Shown here: positions 53,059 to 60,873 of the stretch, piece by piece
Numbering within the stretch: the first letter of the stretch is position 1
Layout of the letters: the number at the start of each line of letters is the position of its first letter
Assembly: GCA_934590325.1 (NCBI GenBank)
Contig: CAKTOW010000011.1
Location: 1 to 61,789 of the forward strand
Reading direction: 5' to 3'
Source: an uncultured Oscillospiraceae bacterium
GTDB lineage: Bacteria > Bacillota > Clostridia > Oscillospirales > Oscillospiraceae
DNA length: 61,789 bases
Notes under the pieces: generated by a model
Told to the model about the DNA's origin: nothing
Database searches by the model: none
What the model saw: only the letters and a program-made list of their open reading frames with translations
Position numbers and translations under genes: made by a program

Positions 53059-53087
53059 TTGACAAGCCGCCCGGTATGCGGTATAAT
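53059..53087 (+). promoter_or_regulatory. tRNA-Gly promoter
   Basis: TTGACA (53059-53064), a 17-base spacer and TATAAT (53082-53087): full consensus. Confidence 0.85.
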
Positions 53088-53100
53088 CTATCTTGCGTTT

Positions 53101-53176
53101 GCGGGCGTAGCTCATCTGGTAGAGCGCGACCTTGCCAAGGTCGAGGTAGCGAGTTCGAGCCTCGTCGCCCGCTCCA
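53101..53176 (+). tRNA. tRNA-Gly (anticodon GCC)
   Basis: A 76-base cloverleaf. The acceptor arms GCGGGCG and CGCCCGC pair fully, the D arm is AGCTCATCTGGTAGAGC-like, the anticodon loop CTTGCCAAG gives GCC, and the T arm has GTTCGAGC. CCA is encoded (53174-53176). A terminator follows at once. Confidence 0.97.
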
Positions 53177-53214
53177 AAAAGAAACACCATCCGTCAGGAT
53201 GGTGTTTTCTTTTT
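53176..53214 (+). terminator. Terminator after tRNA-Gly
   Basis: AAAGAAACACCATCC pairs with GGATGGTGTTTTCTTT around GTCA; the stem starts at the last base of the tRNA. Confidence 0.8.
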
Positions 53215-53465
53215 GGAATGTCGCGGGCAGGCCTGAACTTGCTGCCTCGACCTGCGCGAAGCGCGTTAAATCCAGAGGTAAAGGCAGGGTTCCTGCGAAT
53301 GGCTCTGCCATTCGCGGGATGCCGGTAGCGAGTCGAGCCTCGTTACGTTTTTTTGCTTTTGCGGTGGGCGGGAGTGCAGACAACAAAGCCTGTGGGCAAT
53401 CACAAAAGGAAGTTTCGCGCCCCGGCGCGAAATATTCTCTCCGCACTGATCAAACCGCAGCAAAA
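53215..53465. other. Intergenic stretch with a partial tRNA-Gly copy
   Basis: No gene. At 53324-53343 the bases GGTAGCGAGT..CGAGCCTCGT repeat 53145-53165, the variable/T-arm part of tRNA-Gly, with one T missing. Two small hairpins also occur: GCGAATGG (53295-53302) with 53308-53315, and TTCGCGCC (53414-53421) with 53424-53431. Confidence 0.55.
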
Positions 53466-53497
53466 GGCCCCGGCTGACGCCGGGGCCTCCGCTTTTT
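53466..53497 (+). terminator. Terminator-like hairpin
   Basis: GGCCCCGGC (53466-53474) pairs with GCCGGGGCC (53479-53487) around TGAC, followed by TCCGCTTTTT. On the minus strand CCTTTTG follows, so it may end the cstA transcript. Confidence 0.65.
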
Positions 53498-53576
53498 GTG
53501 AGGAGAAAATGGATATATCAGGGGAGAAACGCTGCCGTCCTTGCAGCGGGACGAGCGCTTCCTGATAGCAGGTCAG

Positions 53577-55310
53577 TTACTGCTGTGCAGCCTGGGCGGA
53601 CTTCTTCTGCGCGCTCAGAGCCTTGATGCCCTGAACGACCAGGTCGATAGCCAGGATCACCAGCAGGACGCCGATGATACCGCGGATGTAGAACCATGCC
53701 ACGCCTGCGCCGCCGGCCATGATACCGACGATCTGCGCCTTGATGGTGAACACCAGAGAGGTCAGGGTCACGATCAGCATGAAGAACATGGGGAAGTAGA
53801 ACATCTTGTTGTTGCGGCCGATCTTGCCCAGCCAGCAGCACACAGCCAGCAGACCCAGAGCAGCCAGCAGCTGGTTAGCAGCACCGAACAGAGCCCAGAT
53901 CTTGGCGTAACCGGTCAGGCCCAGGGCCACGCCGGCGACCACGGTGATGCCGGTGGCCACATAGGGATTGGTGATCACGCGCTTCCAGCCGGTCAGATCC
54001 TCGCGGGTCTTGCCGGGCTCCACGAAGAACTCAGCGAACATATAGCGAGCCAGACGGGTAGCGGTATCCACGGAGGTCAGGCAGAAAGCGGACACAGCCA
54101 GGATCAGCATGGAGTACACCACGTTGTAGCAGCCGCTGCCAAAGACCTTGGAGAACATGGAGGCCAGACCGGTGGCGAACACGACGGTGGGGGTAACGGT
54201 GGTACCGTCAGCATACTGGTTCCAGATGTAACCAACAGCGCAGACGGAGATCAGAGCCAGAGCGCACTCAATCAGCATACCGCCGTAAGCGATGGGCTTA
54301 GCATCCTTCTCCTGATCCAGCTGCTTGGAGGTGGTGCCGGAGCCAACCAGAGAGTGGAAGCCGGACACAGCACCGCAGGCGATGGTCACGAACAGAGCGG
54401 GGAACATATAGCCCAGGGAGGTGCCGGTGGGAGCCAGGGTATCCTTGAAGCCCAGGAAAGCGGGCATCTCCACCACGGGATGAGCGCCGATGATACCCAC
54501 GATAGCCAGAACCATCATGCCGTACAGCAGGAAGGAGCTCAGGTAGTCACGGGGCTGCAGCAGGATCCACACGGGGGTGACGGAGGCCACGCCGATGTAC
54601 AGACCGACAATGATCATCCACACGGTGTAGCTCAGATAGATGGGGTGCCAGTTCAGGCCGATGATCATGCAGACCACGATGCCGATGACGCCGATGACAG
54701 TGGAGATGCCCAGAGGAGCATTACGGCGATAGACAAAGAAGCCGAACAGGATGGCCATCAGGATGAACATGATGGAGATGATGGCGGTGGAAGCGTTGGC
54801 AGAGGAGGCGGCGTAGTCGATAGCGCCGTCAGCGGTGTAGGTAGCCTTGAAGGTGTTGGCCACGATAGAAGCGAAGGCCGCCACCACCAGGATCAGGGTC
54901 AGGTACGCGAAGGTGATGAACAGCTTCTTGGCCTTGGCGCCGATAGCGTCGCCGATGACCTCACCGATGGACTCGCCCTTGTGGCGGATGGAGGCGAACA
55001 GGGCACCGAAGTCATGGACGCCGCCGAAGAAGATACCACCGATCAGCACCCACAGCATCACGGGCACCCAGCCGAACACGGCGGCCTGGATGGGTCCGTT
55101 GATGGGGCCGGCACCGGCGATAGAGGAGAAATGGTGACCCATCAGCACGGGAGCCTTGGCAGGGCAATAATCCTTGCCGTCCTCCATGGTATGGGCAGGA
55201 GTCGGACGGGAGTTATCCACGCCCCACTTCTTGGCCAGCCAGCCGCCGTAGAAGATATAACCTACGACCAGCACAGCGCAGCCAATGATAAGGAACAACG
55301 CAGCATTCAT
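53577..55310 (-). CDS. cstA: CstA-family peptide/pyruvate transporter
   Basis: A 577-residue membrane protein with about 15 helices. VLMGHHFSSIAGAGPINGPI and GGVHDFGALFASIRHKGESI are the carbon-starvation (CstA) signatures, and GSGTTSKQLDQEKDAKPIAY fits the later conserved region. CstA proteins import peptides or pyruvate and are induced by starvation in E. coli. Its start overlaps the stop of the upstream partner gene by four bases. Direct TGAACA repeats 11 bases apart occur upstream of the operon (56036-56052). Confidence 0.93.
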   Translation of the reverse strand: MNAALFLIIGCAVLVVGYIFYGGWLAKKWGVDNSRPTPAHTMEDGKDYCPAKAPVLMGHHFSSIAGAGPINGPIQAAVFGWVPVMLWVLIGGIFFGGVHDFGALFASIRHKGESIGEVIGDAIGAKAKKLFITFAYLTLILVVAAFASIVANTFKATYTADGAIDYAASSANASTAIISIMFILMAILFGFFVYRRNAPLGISTVIGVIGIVVCMIIGLNWHPIYLSYTVWMIIVGLYIGVASVTPVWILLQPRDYLSSFLLYGMMVLAIVGIIGAHPVVEMPAFLGFKDTLAPTGTSLGYMFPALFVTIACGAVSGFHSLVGSGTTSKQLDQEKDAKPIAYGGMLIECALALISVCAVGYIWNQYADGTTVTPTVVFATGLASMFSKVFGSGCYNVVYSMLILAVSAFCLTSVDTATRLARYMFAEFFVEPGKTREDLTGWKRVITNPYVATGITVVAGVALGLTGYAKIWALFGAANQLLAALGLLAVCCWLGKIGRNNKMFYFPMFFMLIVTLTSLVFTIKAQIVGIMAGGAGVAWFYIRGIIGVLLVILAIDLVVQGIKALSAQKKSAQAAQQ

Positions 55311-55846
55311 ACAGCTCTCTCCTTTCTGAATAGCGATTTCTTTTGCTTATGAAACAGGCCTCTTTCGAAAACCTGTGCTGCACTATGTCCGCTGGCGTTG
55401 GTGCTGATTTTTTCCTCAGGCAGCACCACCAGCCCCGTATGAAAGTCCATCCAGCCCCAGTAGGACATCTTGAAGCTCTTGTAGAGCTTGCAGCGCTTCA
55501 GCGCCTTGCGGGCGTCCTCGTCGCAGCTGTCGCACACGAACAGCGCGGTGATGTAGGTGTACATGTGGGTGGGGTTGGGCTGGATGCGGGCCATGCCCTG
55601 TTCGTAGGCCAGCTTCTCGCACTTCTCGTACATCTCCTTGGTCAGATGGGGCACATCGAACAGATAGACATACTCGAAGCTGTTGGCCTGCCACAGCTTG
55701 GCCTTCTTGGAGAGCACGTACTTCTCGGCGGTGGCGTAGAAATCCATGGTAGCGGCCAGAGAGTGTTCGTTCTCCTCGCAGCGGGTCACGTCATAGCTGC
55801 CGGCATACACATCGCACAGACGGTCGACGGCTTCCTGTCGGGTCAT
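55307..55846 (-). CDS. Uncharacterised protein coupled to CstA
   Basis: A 179-residue soluble protein beginning MTRQEAVDRLCDVYAGSYDV. It contains ANSFEYVYLFDVPHLTKEMY, HMYTYITALFVCDSCDEDAR and LYKSFKMSYWGWMDFHTGLV, ending with a basic tail. No domain is recognised. The ATG at 55846 follows AAGGAGGGAATGCT. The ATGA overlap with cstA shows they are made together, so a regulatory or assembly role for the transporter is the simplest guess. Confidence 0.8.
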   Translation of the reverse strand: MTRQEAVDRLCDVYAGSYDVTRCEENEHSLAATMDFYATAEKYVLSKKAKLWQANSFEYVYLFDVPHLTKEMYEKCEKLAYEQGMARIQPNPTHMYTYITALFVCDSCDEDARKALKRCKLYKSFKMSYWGWMDFHTGLVVLPEEKISTNASGHSAAQVFERGLFHKQKKSLFRKERAV

Positions 55847-56251
55847 AGCATTCCCTCCTTTTTCATAGCGGTTTCTTAACATCCGGGGCGCAACTCCGCA
55901 TTCCTTTCGCGATTAAAACCGCGAAACGTTTATCTGGAAAAAGTTGCATTTTCTATCATTTAGCACGCAAACACGCGCCCCCACTAAGAACGTCATTAAT
56001 ATACGCCGGTGTTTTTCAACTTTCAAGCCGCAAAATGAACAATTTTTGAACATTAAGTTTGTATAAATTTTTGGTTGATTTGTGCAAAAAATCATGGTAG
56101 TATGGAAACGTTCCCGCGCTCTACGGAATTTTTCGTCCGGCGACACGCTGTCCCGTCCCGGAGGACGCAGAGCGCAGGTTCCGTTTTTCATTCGCGGACA
56201 AGGCAGAAACGTTCCCACATCCGCCTGTTCTGTTTCCTGAAAAGGTAAGAA
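55847..56251. other. Gene-free upstream region of the cstA operon
   Basis: No gene. The part 55910-56100 is AT-rich. Direct repeats TGAACA at 56036-56041 and 56047-56052 are 11 bases apart, a spacing used by response regulators. A minus-strand TTGCAC..TATACA promoter-like pair occurs near 56058-56086, but it is weak. Confidence 0.4.
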
Positions 56252-56279
56252 AAAACACCGACCACATGGTCGGTGTTTT
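56252..56279. terminator. Terminator of the YitT-family gene
   Basis: AAAACACCGACCA (56252-56264) and TGGTCGGTGTTTT (56267-56279) form a perfect stem with A and T runs on both sides. Confidence 0.7.
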
Positions 56280-56296
56280 GTGATTTTTTCGGTGGG

Positions 56297-57178
56297 TCAG
56301 CCCAGGTGCCGCTTGAAGTTGCCCCCGGCATGGACGCCCTCCTGCATGATATAGAAGGCGTCGGGGTCCACCTGCTGCATCACCTGGCGCAGGGTGTCGA
56401 TCTCGTACTTGGACAGGCACACGCACAGCACCTGCACATCATCGCCGGTCCAGCCCCCCTTGGCCGTCCAGCTGGTAACGCCGCGGTCCAGCTGCTCCAT
56501 GATATACCGGGACAGCTGCGGGTCGCTCTTCTTGGTGAAGATCAGCAGCTGCACCGTCACGTTCTGGCGGTGGAGCCGATCCAGGAACAGATTGCTCAGT
56601 ACATTATAAATAGCGGAGTAGATGGCGGTGGTGGCGTCGAACAGGAAGAAGCACAGGGTGTACAGTCCGGCGTTGAAGGTGATGGAGAACCGCCCCACGG
56701 TGAAACGGCTGCCCTTCTTGCTGAGGTACAGCCCCAGGATGTCCAGTCCGCCGGTGGAGCACCCGCAGCTGAGCACCAGCCCGCCGGCGAAGCCCACCAG
56801 GATGCCGCCCACCATACAGCTGGTCAGCATATCCGGTATCACCGGCACGGCGGGAGAGGGGATGACGGCCAGGAACACGGAGTTGGAGGCCGTGCATACG
56901 GCCGCCTTCCAGAAGAACTCACGCCCCAGCGCCCTGAAGGCCAGCATGAACAGGGGGATATTCACAAAGAAGTACAGCACACCGGCCAGGTCGAAGGGCA
57001 GCTCTACCTCCAGTGCCCGCAGCACCAGGGTACGCACCACCTGACACAGGCCGTAGGCGCCGCCGCCGTACAGCCCCTGGGGCACGATAAACACATTGAT
57101 GGCCGTGGCCAGCAGCAGCGAGCCCAGCAGGCCGCCCACCAGCCGCAGGCCCTTGGTGTGCATCAGCTTTTGATACAT
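56297..57178 (-). CDS. YitT family membrane protein (DUF161/DUF2179)
   Basis: A 293-residue protein with five or six membrane helices (LVGGLLGSLLLATAINVFIV, AGVLYFFVNIPLFMLAFRAL, GGILVGFAGGLVLSCGCSTG), the GGLDILGLYLSKK motif, and a C-terminal DUF2179 domain (YIMEQLDRGVTSWTAKGGWT, DPDAFYIMQEGVHAGGNFKR). The family role is unproven. The ATG at 57178 follows AAAAAGGAGTGATCGCTCC. It is a single-gene unit. Confidence 0.92.
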   Translation of the reverse strand: MYQKLMHTKGLRLVGGLLGSLLLATAINVFIVPQGLYGGGAYGLCQVVRTLVLRALEVELPFDLAGVLYFFVNIPLFMLAFRALGREFFWKAAVCTASNSVFLAVIPSPAVPVIPDMLTSCMVGGILVGFAGGLVLSCGCSTGGLDILGLYLSKKGSRFTVGRFSITFNAGLYTLCFFLFDATTAIYSAIYNVLSNLFLDRLHRQNVTVQLLIFTKKSDPQLSRYIMEQLDRGVTSWTAKGGWTGDDVQVLCVCLSKYEIDTLRQVMQQVDPDAFYIMQEGVHAGGNFKRHLG

Positions 57179-57292
57179 GGAGCGATCACTCCTTTTTCTT
57201 TCGTATGGTCTCACACGGCAACCGTGTTAGTATATAGTATGTGGCAAAAGCGGAAAAGTCAAGCTTTTCCGCCTTTACCTTTCTCCGGGCCC

Positions 57293-57586
57293 TCACAGGC
57301 TGTACTTCAGGCACCTCTCCAGCCGTTGGAACGACCGCCGCAGGGAGCGGGAAACGGTGGATTTGTTCACGCCCAGCGCGTCGGCGATGTCCGTTACGGA
57401 CATATTATGATATATGTATAGCTCCAGCATCTCCCGCTGCCGGGACGTCAGCTCCGCCGCCACCGCCCGGGGCAGGTTCCGCAGCAGCCGGTGCCGCCGG
57501 GAACCGTTGTCCCCCGCCTGCTCCCGCAGCCATGCCTGCAGCCCCGCCCGGTCCATAGGATCATACACGGTACTCACGTCCGCCAT
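57293..57586 (-). CDS. Sigma-factor region-4-like HTH protein
   Basis: A 97-residue protein whose C-terminal half is a sigma-70 region 4 type HTH: LTSRQREMLELYIYHNMSVT, then DIADALGVNKSTVSRSLRRS. There is no region 2, so it is not a full sigma factor; it resembles small phage- or element-linked HTH regulators of gut Clostridia. Its start lies inside the end of the gene at 57561 (26-base overlap), so the two are coupled. Confidence 0.7.
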   Translation of the reverse strand: MADVSTVYDPMDRAGLQAWLREQAGDNGSRRHRLLRNLPRAVAAELTSRQREMLELYIYHNMSVTDIADALGVNKSTVSRSLRRSFQRLERCLKYSL

Positions 57587-57794
57587 AATAGCCCCTGTCG
57601 TAGTAGTGCCCCGTGACCCCCGCCAGCTGGCGGCTCTGGGTCATCAGCGGCCGCAGCTCTTCGATGCGCCGCCGCAGGCGCCGCGCCTCCTCCGCGTCCT
57701 CCGTCTGCCGCAGGCACAGCCGCAGCTCCGCCAGCCGTCCGGCGATCCGCAGGGCGCTCTCGTCATACAGCCCTGAAATTTCCTGCAACGTCAT
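57561..57794 (-). CDS. Small coiled-coil protein coupled to the HTH gene
   Basis: A 77-residue protein: MTLQEISGLYDESALRIAGR, then an Arg/Glu-rich helix (AEEARRLRRRIEELRPLMTQ) likely to form a coiled coil, ending in a Tyr/Gly-rich tail HYYDRGYYGGREYRV. AGAGGGGGAATTCAAT precedes the start. It overlaps the sigma-like gene. Similar pairs occur in Clostridial prophage-like regions, but no other phage gene is near. Confidence 0.65.
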   Translation of the reverse strand: MTLQEISGLYDESALRIAGRLAELRLCLRQTEDAEEARRLRRRIEELRPLMTQSRQLAGVTGHYYDRGYYGGREYRV

Positions 57795-57891
57795 ATTGAA
57801 TTCCCCCTCTTACGTAGTTTTGCGTCTTTTGTTCGTGCACAATGCCGAACTTTAAAGCGATAAATTTTTTGTTTCCTGATAAACTTTCTTG

Positions 57892-57920
57892 TTGACAATC
57901 CGGGAAACCTCTGTTATAAT
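57892..57920 (+). promoter_or_regulatory. tRNA-Thr/tRNA-Tyr promoter
   Basis: TTGACA (57892-57897), a 17-base spacer and TATAAT (57915-57920). Confidence 0.85.
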
Positions 57921-57938
57921 ACGGTTCGCTGGTGAGAT

Positions 57939-58014
57939 GCTGGTGTAGCTCAGCTGGTAGAGCAGCTGATTTGTAATCAGCAGGTCGGGGGTTCGAATCC
58001 GTCCACCAGCTCCA
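57939..58014 (+). tRNA. tRNA-Thr (anticodon TGT)
   Basis: A 76-base cloverleaf with acceptor arms GCTGGTG/CACCAGC, anticodon loop TTTGTAA (TGT), T arm GTTCGAAT and encoded CCA at 58012-58014. Confidence 0.96.
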
Positions 58015-58033
58015 ATTGAATACCCATATATTT

Positions 58034-58118
58034 GGGGGATTTCCCGAGTGGCCAAAGGGGACAGACTGTAAATCTGCTGGCAATGCCTTCGGTGGTTCGA
58101 ATCCACCATCCCCCACCA
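58034..58118 (+). tRNA. tRNA-Tyr (anticodon GTA)
   Basis: An 85-base class II tRNA with long variable arm. Acceptor arms GGGGGAT/ATCCCCC pair; the anticodon loop CTGTAAA gives GTA; CCA is encoded at 58116-58118. It lies 19 bases after tRNA-Thr, so both come from one transcript. Confidence 0.96.
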
Positions 58119-58149
58119 AAAACCGTCTTGCGTAAGCAGGGCGGTTTTT
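58118..58149 (+). terminator. Terminator of the tRNA-Thr/Tyr transcript
   Basis: AAAAACCGTCTTGC pairs with GCAGGGCGGTTTTT (two G-U pairs) around GTAA, right after the tRNA-Tyr CCA. Confidence 0.75.
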
Positions 58150-58217
58150 ATTGCCATTTCACGTCCTATGGGCTATAATGATCACAGAACGACTATCGCC
58201 TGAAAGGAGCACCCCCT

Positions 58218-59264
58218 ATGAAAAAACTTCCTCTGCTTCTTCTCACGCTGACCCTGCTTTTCGCCCTCTGCGCCTGCGGCGCACAGGACGCCTCTGACAA
58301 TACCGACACCTCCTCCGTGGACGGCACCTCCTTTGACCCGGACGCCGTGCCGGAGGTCTGCCGCATCTACATGGACTACGCCGCGCCCTTTATCGTGGAC
58401 ACCGACAGCCAGCTCCCCCTGGCCTCCACCGCCAGCCGCGGCGCGCCGGACTACCTGCCCCTGTGGCATGAGGGCGAGTACTCCCAGCTGGCCGCCAACG
58501 GCGGTGAGGGCTACACCATGGCCGAGCTCACCGACGGCAGGGCTGCCGTGGCCGGCGACTACGGCCGCTTCGCCTGGGACGGCAAGCGGTACCACTGCAT
58601 CCACGTGCAGGCCAAGGACAGCTTCATCCCCGACCTGGTCAGCACCAGCGGCGGCATCCTCTGGCTGGAGCTGGAGGGCGACTGCCGGGCGGACAATGGC
58701 ACCGGCAGCCAGATCGGTATGTTCGGCGGCTTCGACACCGTCATCATCACCGGCCGCGGCACCCTGACCCTGGCACAGCATATCGAGTCCGGCGCCAGCC
58801 AGCAGCCCTGGCCCGCGCTGATCGTGGAGGGCGTGGATGTCACCGTTCCCGGCCTGTACCTGAACGCCAACAGCGCCCCCGACAGCGTCGCCAACCTGGT
58901 GGTGCAGCTGGGCAGCCTGACCGTGGAGGACATGGCCTTCGTCACCGGCGACGCCTGCGTTGCCGGCGGCGCCCTGACAGTGGGGCAGCTGATGGACTGC
59001 GACCGCTTGGTCTGCTGGGGCGGCGAGACCACCCTCACCGACGGCTGGGGCTTCAGCGAGGACTGCCACCAGGTCGTGACCCCCACCGTGTTCCTCAACG
59101 GCGGCACTTTCCGCACGGACAGCTGGATGCCCGATACCATCCAGTACCAGCTGTGGGAGGGCAGCATCACCGCCCCCGGCGTCCGGAACTGGCCGGGCAC
59201 CCATCTGCTGGGCGATGATGTGGCCATCACCGACCCGCTGGACACCCAGTCCGACCCCCAATGA
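58218..59264 (+). CDS. Lipoprotein with beta-helix-like body, unknown function
   Basis: A 348-residue lipoprotein (signal MKKLPLLLLTLTLLFALCAC, lipobox ALCAC). After an Asp/Ser/Thr linker the body has alternating hydrophobic strands (LWLELEGDCRADNGTGSQIG, DTVIITGRGTLTLAQHIES, ALIVEGVDVTVPGLYLNANS) that suggest a parallel beta-helix. No catalytic motif is recognised. GAAAGGAGCACCCCCT precedes the start. It is followed by the operator array of the S24 regulator, and a minus-strand promoter in that array points toward it. Confidence 0.75.
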   Translation: MKKLPLLLLTLTLLFALCACGAQDASDNTDTSSVDGTSFDPDAVPEVCRIYMDYAAPFIVDTDSQLPLASTASRGAPDYLPLWHEGEYSQLAANGGEGYTMAELTDGRAAVAGDYGRFAWDGKRYHCIHVQAKDSFIPDLVSTSGGILWLELEGDCRADNGTGSQIGMFGGFDTVIITGRGTLTLAQHIESGASQQPWPALIVEGVDVTVPGLYLNANSAPDSVANLVVQLGSLTVEDMAFVTGDACVAGGALTVGQLMDCDRLVCWGGETTLTDGWGFSEDCHQVVTPTVFLNGGTFRTDSWMPDTIQYQLWEGSITAPGVRNWPGTHLLGDDVAITDPLDTQSDPQ

Positions 59265-59322
59265 CCCCGGCACCCACGCCGCCGCGCCCCACCGGCGCGG
59301 CGGCTTTCCTTCATACATCTGC

Positions 59323-59460
59323 AACAAAGTTCTTGTAATTTCCCTCCTCGAAAAACAAGAAACTTGTTGACGACGCTACTGTATCACAAGATTCTTGTGA
59401 TGTCAACCCCGTTTTCACAAGTTTCTTGTTATTTTGCCTTGACAAAACCAAGAATTCAGG
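59323..59460. promoter_or_regulatory. Array of five operator-like palindromes spaced 31-32 bp
   Basis: Units of the form ACAAGNNNCTTGT are centred at 59329 (ACAAAGTTCTTGT), 59361 (AACAAGAAACTTGTT), 59392 (19-base perfect palindrome 59383-59401) and 59423 (ACAAGTTTCTTGT); a degenerate half-site CCAAG is centred at 59454. Spacings are 32, 31, 31 and 31, about three helical turns. One unit fills the spacer of a minus-strand promoter, and the last lies in the plus-strand promoter. The S24 regulator just downstream is the obvious binder, by inference. Confidence 0.75.
59378..59406 (-). promoter_or_regulatory. Minus-strand promoter inside the operator array
   Basis: TTGACA (59401-59406), a 17-base spacer that is nearly all operator palindrome, and TACAGT (59378-59383) on the minus strand. 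It would make RNA antisense to the lipoprotein gene, since no minus-strand gene follows. Confidence 0.5.
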
Positions 59461-59467
59461 GTACTAT
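59439..59467 (+). promoter_or_regulatory. Promoter of the S24 regulator
   Basis: TTGACA (59439-59444), a 17-base spacer and TACTAT (59462-59467), with the degenerate fifth operator in the spacer. Confidence 0.75.
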
Positions 59468-59528
59468 ACCCATAACGACCGCGCCCGCCCCGGGCGGCAG
59501 CGCGGCGATCTATGAAGGAGGTGGCCCC

Positions 59529-60284
59529 GTGTCCTTTGGAGAGCAAATGCGCCGCCGGCGGGAGGAGCTGGGGCTGACCCGCCAGCAGCTGGCGGACAGG
59601 CTGGGTGTGTCCGTGTCCGCCGTGGGCAATTACGAGATCGGCGTCAGCACCCCCAAGGAGGGCGTGCTGCTGCGGCTGTTCGACGCCCTGGAGGCCGACC
59701 CCAACTACCTGTACCGGGGCAGCTACCGCGCCGCCCCCATCGGCCACAACGACGAGGAGAGCCGTCTGCTGGCCAAATACCGGGACCTGCCCCTGTCCGG
59801 GCGGCAGACCGTCTGCACCCTGCTGGACGCCCTCACGGAGATGACCAATGACCTCCGCGCCGCCGCGCCCCAGGCCGAGGAACGCACCATTCCCCTGTAC
59901 ACCTCCCCTGCCGCGGCAGGCTTCGCCGCCCCGGTGTTCGGCGAGGATTACGAGCTGATACAGGTCACCGGCGACGTGCCCCCCGGCGCGGAGCTGGCCG
60001 TGCGCATCCAGGGCGACTCCATGGCGCCGGTCATCGCCGACGGCTCCGTGGTCTACGTGAACCACGACCCGCTGCAAAGCGGCGATGTGGGCATCTTCTG
60101 CGTGGACGGTGACATGCTGTGCAAGCAGTACTACCGCGACCCCCTGGGCATGGTGTACCTGTTCTCCCTGAACCGCCGCCGCGCGGACATGGACGTGGTG
60201 TTCCGCCGGGGCAGCGGCCGCAGCCTCACCTGCTTCGGCCGGGTGATGCTCCATGCCCAACCCCTCCCGGAGGGCCATATATAA
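59529..60284 (+). CDS. LexA/CI-like HTH regulator with S24 self-cleavage domain
   Basis: A 251-residue repressor. Residues 3-55 are an XRE-type HTH (LGLTRQQLADRLGVSVSAVG). The C-terminal S24 domain has a cleavage-site-like Ala130-Gly131 (SPAAAGFAAP), the catalytic Ser164 (IQGDSMAPVI) and Lys199 (GDMLCKQYY); these spacings match LexA. It could therefore be cut when RecA filaments form. The start is a GTG at 59529, seven bases after AAGGAGG. The five-unit operator array upstream suggests strong autoregulation. The regulon is unknown. Confidence 0.88.
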   Translation: MSFGEQMRRRREELGLTRQQLADRLGVSVSAVGNYEIGVSTPKEGVLLRLFDALEADPNYLYRGSYRAAPIGHNDEESRLLAKYRDLPLSGRQTVCTLLDALTEMTNDLRAAAPQAEERTIPLYTSPAAAGFAAPVFGEDYELIQVTGDVPPGAELAVRIQGDSMAPVIADGSVVYVNHDPLQSGDVGIFCVDGDMLCKQYYRDPLGMVYLFSLNRRRADMDVVFRRGSGRSLTCFGRVMLHAQPLPEGHI

Positions 60285-60312
60285 GCCAACAACAGAAACG
60301 GAGATAACAAAC

Positions 60313-60813
60313 ATGGGAAACAGAGCACTGGTCGTGATAGACCTGCAGAACGATATTACCAAGAATTACAAAGAGATCATCGAAAGCGTTGACCGTGCCG
60401 TGGACTGGGCGGAGGCCCAGGGCATGTACGTGCTCTACATCCTGCACAACAACCTCTCCGCCGGCACCCGGACATTCAAGCCCGGCACCCACGGCGCAGA
60501 GCTGGTCCCGGAGCTGAAGGTCGTGTCCGACCACATCTTCACCAAGACCAAGAGCAGCGCCCTGACCAGTGAGGCATTTGCCGCCTTTATCCAGGCGCAG
60601 GGGCTTACCGAGTTCTTTGTGACCGGGGCGGATGCCACCGCCTGTGTAAAGTCCACCTGCTACAATCTCGCCAAGGCCGGGCACACGGTCCACGTCCTGT
60701 CCGACTGCGTCACCAGCTACGACAAGAAGAAGCTGGACGAGATGTTCGCCTATTACGCCGCCAAGGGCTGCACCGTCGAAACGCTGGACGAAGCCATCGG
60801 TACGACCCGCTGA
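60313..60813 (+). CDS. Isochorismatase-family cysteine hydrolase
   Basis: A 166-residue protein: ALVVIDLQNDITKNYKEIIE (catalytic Asp), FTKTKSSALTSEAFAAFIQA (Lys) and VTGADATACVKSTCYNLAKA (nucleophile Cys in the TxxCV block) form the triad of nicotinamidase-like hydrolases. The substrate is uncertain. The ATG at 60313 is chosen because the family homology begins there. It starts 28 bases after the S24 gene and before a terminator, so it may be under the same repressor. Confidence 0.88.
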   Translation: MGNRALVVIDLQNDITKNYKEIIESVDRAVDWAEAQGMYVLYILHNNLSAGTRTFKPGTHGAELVPELKVVSDHIFTKTKSSALTSEAFAAFIQAQGLTEFFVTGADATACVKSTCYNLAKAGHTVHVLSDCVTSYDKKKLDEMFAYYAAKGCTVETLDEAIGTTR

Positions 60814-60833
60814 ATACAACGACCGAATACGGA

Positions 60834-60865
60834 AAGCCCGCCTCTTCCGAGGCGGGCTTCATTTC
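60834..60865 (+). terminator. Terminator after the hydrolase gene
   Basis: AAGCCCGCCTC (60834-60844) pairs with GAGGCGGGCTT (60849-60859) around TTCC, then CATTTCT. Confidence 0.65.
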
Positions 60866-60873
60866 TCTGTCCC

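Noticed and set aside
57293..57794. Prophage remnant around the sigma-like pair
   Set aside because: The flanking genes are ordinary chromosomal ones and no structural, lysis or integrase gene is visible.
58182..59327. A minus-strand frame opposite the lipoprotein gene, downstream of the minus-strand promoter
   Set aside because: The sequence is low-complexity Gly/Ala/Val/His without a ribosome site. The promoter may still make antisense RNA, but a protein is not supported.
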